This document shows, piece after piece, positions 59,668-64,000 of a DNA stretch of 64,000 nt; positions within the stretch are counted from its first letter, which is position 1; each line of letters begins with the position of its first letter. The notes beneath the pieces were generated by a model. The model did not search any database and was not told the DNA's origin. It was given only the letters and a program-made list of their open reading frames with translations. The DNA is from Balanoglossus misakiensis. Its lineage: Eukaryota > Hemichordata. The stretch spans positions 11,036,001 to 11,100,000 of the forward strand of contig CM082584.2 in assembly GCA_040954595.2 (NCBI GenBank). The letters are read 5' to 3'. The position numbers and the translations under genes are program-made.

Positions 59668-61635
59668 CTATACCCTGGGACCTGGATTCTGTCGGCTGGC
59701 AGCGTACGGATGAACACTGGCTTTGATGTTTGCCTTGATACTGCTGGGGGCCTTGCCTGGAACTGAAAGCAGAAACACTGGCATTTAACAGTCAGTTAAG
59801 ACATGATGGTAACTTCTTCAAGAGGCAATGTCGTGTTGGACAGCGCCACCAATAGTCAGTAGCGTCCGATCTTCTGTTTTTTCCCAGCTACATCTCAAGC
59901 CCTATTTCATTTGAAATGATATATGAACTTCAGACCTCCAATCCTACTGTCCTTTGGCAGAAAAATCAGAGTACAATTGGTCCTAACATTTTCGCGTTTG
60001 AAACGAATTTCATCAGTTCTTACCAACGTCAGGTCTTGACACTGCTTGTGGTGGTGGCTGTACTGGCATTGGCTGGGGCTGTCGGAGTTTTAATCCGATG
60101 CCAAAACTGGCTGCTGCTACAAGTGAGTTTGTATCCATTGGAGAAGAGGTGTTTGGCATGGCTGCTCTGGGTCCTGCAATGAAGGAAAATCTTTCATTCA
60201 ATACATTAACGGAAACTTTAAATGTACGCAAGTCTTTTTTCATGACCATTTACAATACATTTAAAGCCATTTTCCAGCATACCTGTACTTTCTATCTCCC
60301 ATTCATCTCTGGCACTGTTTATAAGATCTACAAGGCTTGATGATAACTTGTTCAAACTCGTAATTTGTTGCTGAAAGCAGAAAAAAAGAAGAAAAAACCT
60401 GTCAAGGCATGGTTGAACATAGCTATGGACATACATGTACAACTTTACACGGCAGTGAGGGTAGTCTTTTTCATGTTCAATGACACATGTAGCCTACCCG
60501 TAAATACAGGTGACCTATTGAATTCACAGTGAATAAGCATTCATGCCATCACCCATGTTGAATTACCAGGTATAACGGAAGAATTCTGAATTCGGTGATG
60601 GCTCCCACATTACCTGCACCATTTCTGGTGTTAGTTGAGCTGCTGCTGAGTTTAGTTGGTGCTCTTTTTCTTCGATCTCCGGCTCTGCTTTTGTTCGGAG
60701 ATAATTGGGTACCACTTCATGATTGAAGGCTGGCACTCTGCCCTCTGTCATTTTCTGTAAACAAATTTGAAAAAAGATTTATGAAAGATTTAGCTCTTTG
60801 AAGATCTTCTGTGTTCCACTCAAGGTGCTGGATGGCATGAACTGCCCTCTATGGACTGAGGATGTATTTTGTATGTGAGTGTGCACATGAACTATGTACA
60901 TTGTGGCCGTATCTCAGTCTGTATCCATTAACAATACTCACCTCAAGTTCTTCATCTCTTTCTGGCGCAAGAACAAGTGGCAGTAAAATGAAATTCCTCA
61001 AAGATGGCATCTTGTCATTTTTCAAAACTTTGTTGAGAGTAGTGATCTGACCTATAACATTGAAGAATATTTATTCTTGTAAAGAGTGAGAGGCCACATT
61101 GTAGGGAATACTGCATTCATTTCTAGTATTGGATATTTTACATGCATACTTACTGGAAATAAGGGCAAAGCTGTCAAGCACTGACGGCCTGAAACAATAA
61201 CATTAAGAAGCTGGTGAAACATTCAAATTTTAAGGTGACCATTGAGTATTGGTAAGTACTATTTAAGAAAATTATAAAAATGAAATGTACAGGGAGATTG
61301 AAAACCAAATTGAGCCTTACACTTACCAGTTGAGGGTTTCATGCTCAAGTTCTAATTTCATTATAAACTGTGAAATAGAATTCTTTAAATCTTGTACTCT
61401 GGTTAACATTGCATCCAGGGAAATTTCCAAGGCTTTCTCTTGATTCTGATGAAAGAGAGAGATAGTGGGATGGGGAGTGTGTCACTGTGTGTGAGTGGAG
61501 ATAACAATAGGACAGTAGATACAGATGAAGTCTCGAACGGGCTTTACGAATAAACAAGCTTCAAGAAGACAATGCAAATGTGGTGATTTACATGTATAAA
61601 CAATAGTGATCATTCTCTGGCTAAGTTACCTGCAT
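59668..61635 (-). CDS. MED8: Mediator complex subunit 8
   Basis: Eight exons in transcript order (61635-61630, 61445-61327, 61188-61154, 61051-60942, 60754-60614, 60370-60283, 60173-60024, 59762-59668) encode 247 residues; human MED8 has 268. It belongs to the Mediator head module, which links activators to RNA polymerase II. Conserved blocks: [63 protein letters not shown], a Gln/Pro-rich stretch, and the C-terminal [17 protein letters not shown]. The first coding exon holds only Met-Gln, which matches the vertebrate start MQ and keeps phase 0 into exon 2. The gene is head to head with SZT2 (218 bases between start codons) and tail to tail with CARM1. Confidence 0.95.
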
Positions 61636-61853
61636 GGTGCTGGTCTTTCTTCACCGATCTTCCTTTTGCTGTTGATGGGTTTGTAAAAGGTCGATGATGT
61701 TGTTATGACATGACCTTAGCGAAAGGTCACTGAACATGCGCCCTGGGAAAAAAAAGATGTCTGCTGTTTTCATATGTGTTGCAGAGCGAGCATAACAAAA
61801 TCATGTCGTATTCCGTAATGTGAGTGAAGTCGAAGTGAGAGAGAAGGGCGAGG
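61636..61853. promoter_or_regulatory. Bidirectional MED8 / SZT2 promoter
   Basis: 218 bases separate the two start codons, so both genes must share regulatory DNA or overlap at their 5' ends. I see no canonical CLEAR or M-box here. Confidence 0.6.
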
Positions 61854-62482
61854 ATGTCTTCAGAGACAAGAGAAGAGGCGTGTGAGGTAAGCTTTTCTCG
61901 TTTTTGCGTTGATAATTTTTGGGAAGCGAATTTAAAAACCTGCGCAGCGACACATTCATCGAGATGGGACGACATGGCGTGTCAATAACATAGGAGTTTC
62001 AATAAACTGCTCCATCGGTGCAGTAAAGCCAGTAGAATAAGCCGCGATCGTTACAAACCACCCTCGCGCGTCAGAGGTTGCCATGGTTACTGTCAACACC
62101 ACAGACGGTGGACAACTCGAATATAGGCATCCATTTATGATACAGCCAGACCTGGAATCTGGTCAGCAGCAGGTCACGTCGGAGTTGCATGGTGCCATGT
62201 TGATACTCGTGACCTCACTTACTGTTGAGGGCCGTGCACGTAGACAGCACATCCAACACCGTCCGTCCGATCCTACGCCATCAAAATGAATGTCAAAACG
62301 AGGATCTGTTCACCTTGTTACCCCCTGGACTGTACCATTTATGTTTAGGGGGTCGAGACTGTACCAGTCAATTTTGTTGTCATCCAAGGACACTTGCGTG
62401 TAATTTTAAAGCACTGAACCCCCAGTTATTAATATATGTTTCCATCACCGAACACGTGATCTCCTCCTCCTCCTCCTCCTCC

Positions 62483-62526
<44 letters not shown>

Positions 62527-62545
62527 TTCACCACCATCATCATCG

Positions 62546-62607
<62 letters not shown>

Positions 62608-62615
62608 TTCACCAC

Positions 62616-62688
<73 letters not shown>

Positions 62689-62707
62689 TTCACCACCATC
62701 ATCATCG

Positions 62708-62770
<63 letters not shown>

Positions 62771-64000
62771 ACAACAACAACAACAAAAAGAACAACAACA
62801 GCAACAAGACCAGCAGTATTGCAAAATTGTTCATTCCTTTTCAGTAACCATTTAAAAGAATAAAGATTTTACAACATATCAAAAAGATTTTGAATCAAAG
62901 AAAAAGTCATTGCTTCACATGCAGACAATTAACTGAATGATGTATCGTATCACGATTTTGTCTGTCTGACCAATATTTTCTGCTCATGTTAGATTGTAGG
63001 TGCTGATGAGGTGTACCTGTTGATGAAAAAAGAATACCGTATATCTCGGAATATACGATCAGCATGGTTCTTCAGTTACCTCAACAAGATCATTCAAGTC
63101 AAGTCCGAAGAAGATCTGGTAGGGATTTGTAGTTGCCGTCTGCTCTGCTTTTCAGATTCTTTTCCCCTGACTGAATGGCTGACTGATTTGCAAGGCATTT
63201 CACCATATGGGCTGAAGAAAGACCATAAAACAAAATTGAATAAAAAATTGTTTTTTCTTCAGATAAAATCAAAAGAGGAGTTGGAAGTGTTGTCAGTCAT
63301 CACCAGGAGAGAGGGGAAATCACCTGCATCAGAGAAACCATGTAAATATCGCCTTATTCCGACATCTCACGTCACTTTCCTGGCAAGATGCTACAGATTA
63401 GTCTATGTTTTGGATCTAAGTCCTTCCATGTCATGTGTGGTAAGTTCTGTCTGTGCATTCATTCTGCGATATTTTTGATGTTATATCTTTGTAAAACAAG
63501 TTGCCATCTGTCTTTTGTTTCAAGCAAGTCTTTTCTTTTTAAATACGGTACTTTGCAGCTCTTCTATATTCTGTTGACAATTTTTTGTTGTTCTTTTTTC
63601 CCTAGGATATTTTGTCTGGTCAAGTTAGCTATGATGAAGTCTTTTCACATTTTAGAAACTGCCTGCTTGGTCTCATCAAACCAGTGAGTATTGTCCAGTT
63701 CTGTTACTGTAACTTTCAGCTGTGTTGTTAGAACGAAAATGCGGATAAAATAGCAAAAAGCAAAAGTTTCAGCTAACGGCTCATTGATAAGATTGGGTCA
63801 AACACCCTTGCAGATATTGAATGTCAACTTCCATTCAATCAAGTCACATGCAGAACCTTTGGAGTGAAATGTAAAATCTCTTTTCATTTAGAGTGTTTGT
63901 TGTTTTTCTTGCTGCAATCAGTTTACAGTTCCCGGTAGCAGTCTGTTGCTCTCACCACAGATCTATGTAACAGTAGTGGCCTACACACCATTGATGTCTT
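61854..64000 (+). CDS. SZT2: SZT2, KICSTOR scaffold subunit, 5' part
   Basis: Five exons are visible (61854-61886, 62993-63118, 63263-63439, 63606-63683, 63922-64000, the last cut by the window edge), giving about 164 residues of a protein that exceeds 3400 in human. SZT2 is the core of KICSTOR, which holds GATOR1 at the lysosome and restrains mTORC1 when amino acids are scarce. Matching blocks are VYLLMKKEYRISRNIRSAWF, ELEVLSV, VTFLARCYRLVYVLDLSPS and FTVPGSSL followed by PQIYVTVVAYTPL. Exon 2 uses the acceptor ending ATGTTAG, not the nearer ATTGTAG, because only that keeps frame. Intron 1 contains a large triplet microsatellite. Confidence 0.93.
62461..62776. repeat. Large (TCA)n microsatellite with 81-base higher-order unit
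   Basis: About 310 bases of TCC, TCA/ATC and CAA triplets in SZT2 intron 1. An interruption TCTTCACCACC recurs at 62525, 62606 and 62687, exactly 81 bases apart. Poly-Ser and poly-Met open frames across it are artefacts. Confidence 0.95.

Noticed and set aside
61727-61975. 82-codon minus-strand frame over the SZT2 start
   Set aside because: Overlaps the SZT2 start exon and shared promoter with no recognisable motif.
62083-62289. 68-codon plus-strand frame considered as the second SZT2 exon
   Set aside because: Joining 61886 directly to 62993 reproduces the conserved SZT2 N-terminus; the frame has no similarity to SZT2.
62225-62863. Poly-Ser and poly-Met frames (212 and 129 codons)
   Set aside because: They are readings of the triplet microsatellite in SZT2 intron 1.

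Overview
This window is nuclear DNA from an animal. The genes have many short exons (about 35-530 bases), GT-AG introns with a few GC-AG, AATAAA poly(A) signals, AT-rich introns and microsatellites. There is no operon structure, rRNA, tRNA or CRISPR. The encoded proteins look closest to vertebrate ones, and an ST3Gal-type sialyltransferase is present. That best fits an invertebrate deuterostome (hemichordate-, echinoderm- or amphioxus-like), but the species cannot be fixed from sequence alone.

Layout, left to right: (1) the 3' end of an ST3Gal-like sialyltransferase (+, 103-715). (2) An SLC38A9-like transporter paralogue (+, 1519-6759) facing, tail to tail, the full SLC38A9 orthologue (-, 8375-16304). 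An intronless class A GPCR (+, 12791-13756) is nested in an intron of the second gene. (3) Phosphoglucomutase PGM1 (+, 17066-21057). (4) MMACHC (-, 23617-24851) head to head with GILT/IFI30 (+, 25023-26874). (5) Cystinosin CTNS (-, 27923-30174) head to head with MRPL55 (+, 30606-31398). (6) A membrane-anchored METTL24-like methyltransferase (+, 32124-34660). (7) A large 23-exon LRR protein I do not recognise (+, 35542-46905). (8) CARM1 (+, 49528-58129), tail to tail with MED8 (-, 59668-61635). (9) The 5' end of SZT2 (+, 61854 to the window edge), head to head with MED8. Exon boundaries were read by hand; reading phase closes across every junction and every complete gene ends in a stop.

The main theme is the lysosome and amino-acid sensing. 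SLC38A9 (lysosomal arginine sensor for mTORC1), its paralogue, cystinosin (cystine export), GILT (lysosomal disulfide reduction), MMACHC (handling of cobalamin after lysosomal release) and SZT2 (KICSTOR scaffold, which acts on mTORC1 through GATOR1) lie within 64 kb. The promoters of the SLC38A9, MMACHC/GILT and CTNS genes carry E-boxes resembling the TFEB/MiT CLEAR and M-box motifs. In two of the shared promoters these form a similar two-box arrangement.

The most striking single feature is in SLC38A9. Two adjacent 107-base exons (10437-10543 and 10100-10206) each encode transmembrane helix 6. Length and phase allow only one of them per transcript, so they look like mutually exclusive exons that swap a substrate-path helix. 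The paralogue on the other strand has a single such exon and lacks the Rag/Ragulator-binding tail, which suggests transport and signalling were split after duplication. A ~1.09 kb TTAA-flanked foldback transposon in the paralogue and a family of ~90-base palindromic elements in introns and 3' UTRs make up much of the recognisable repeat content.
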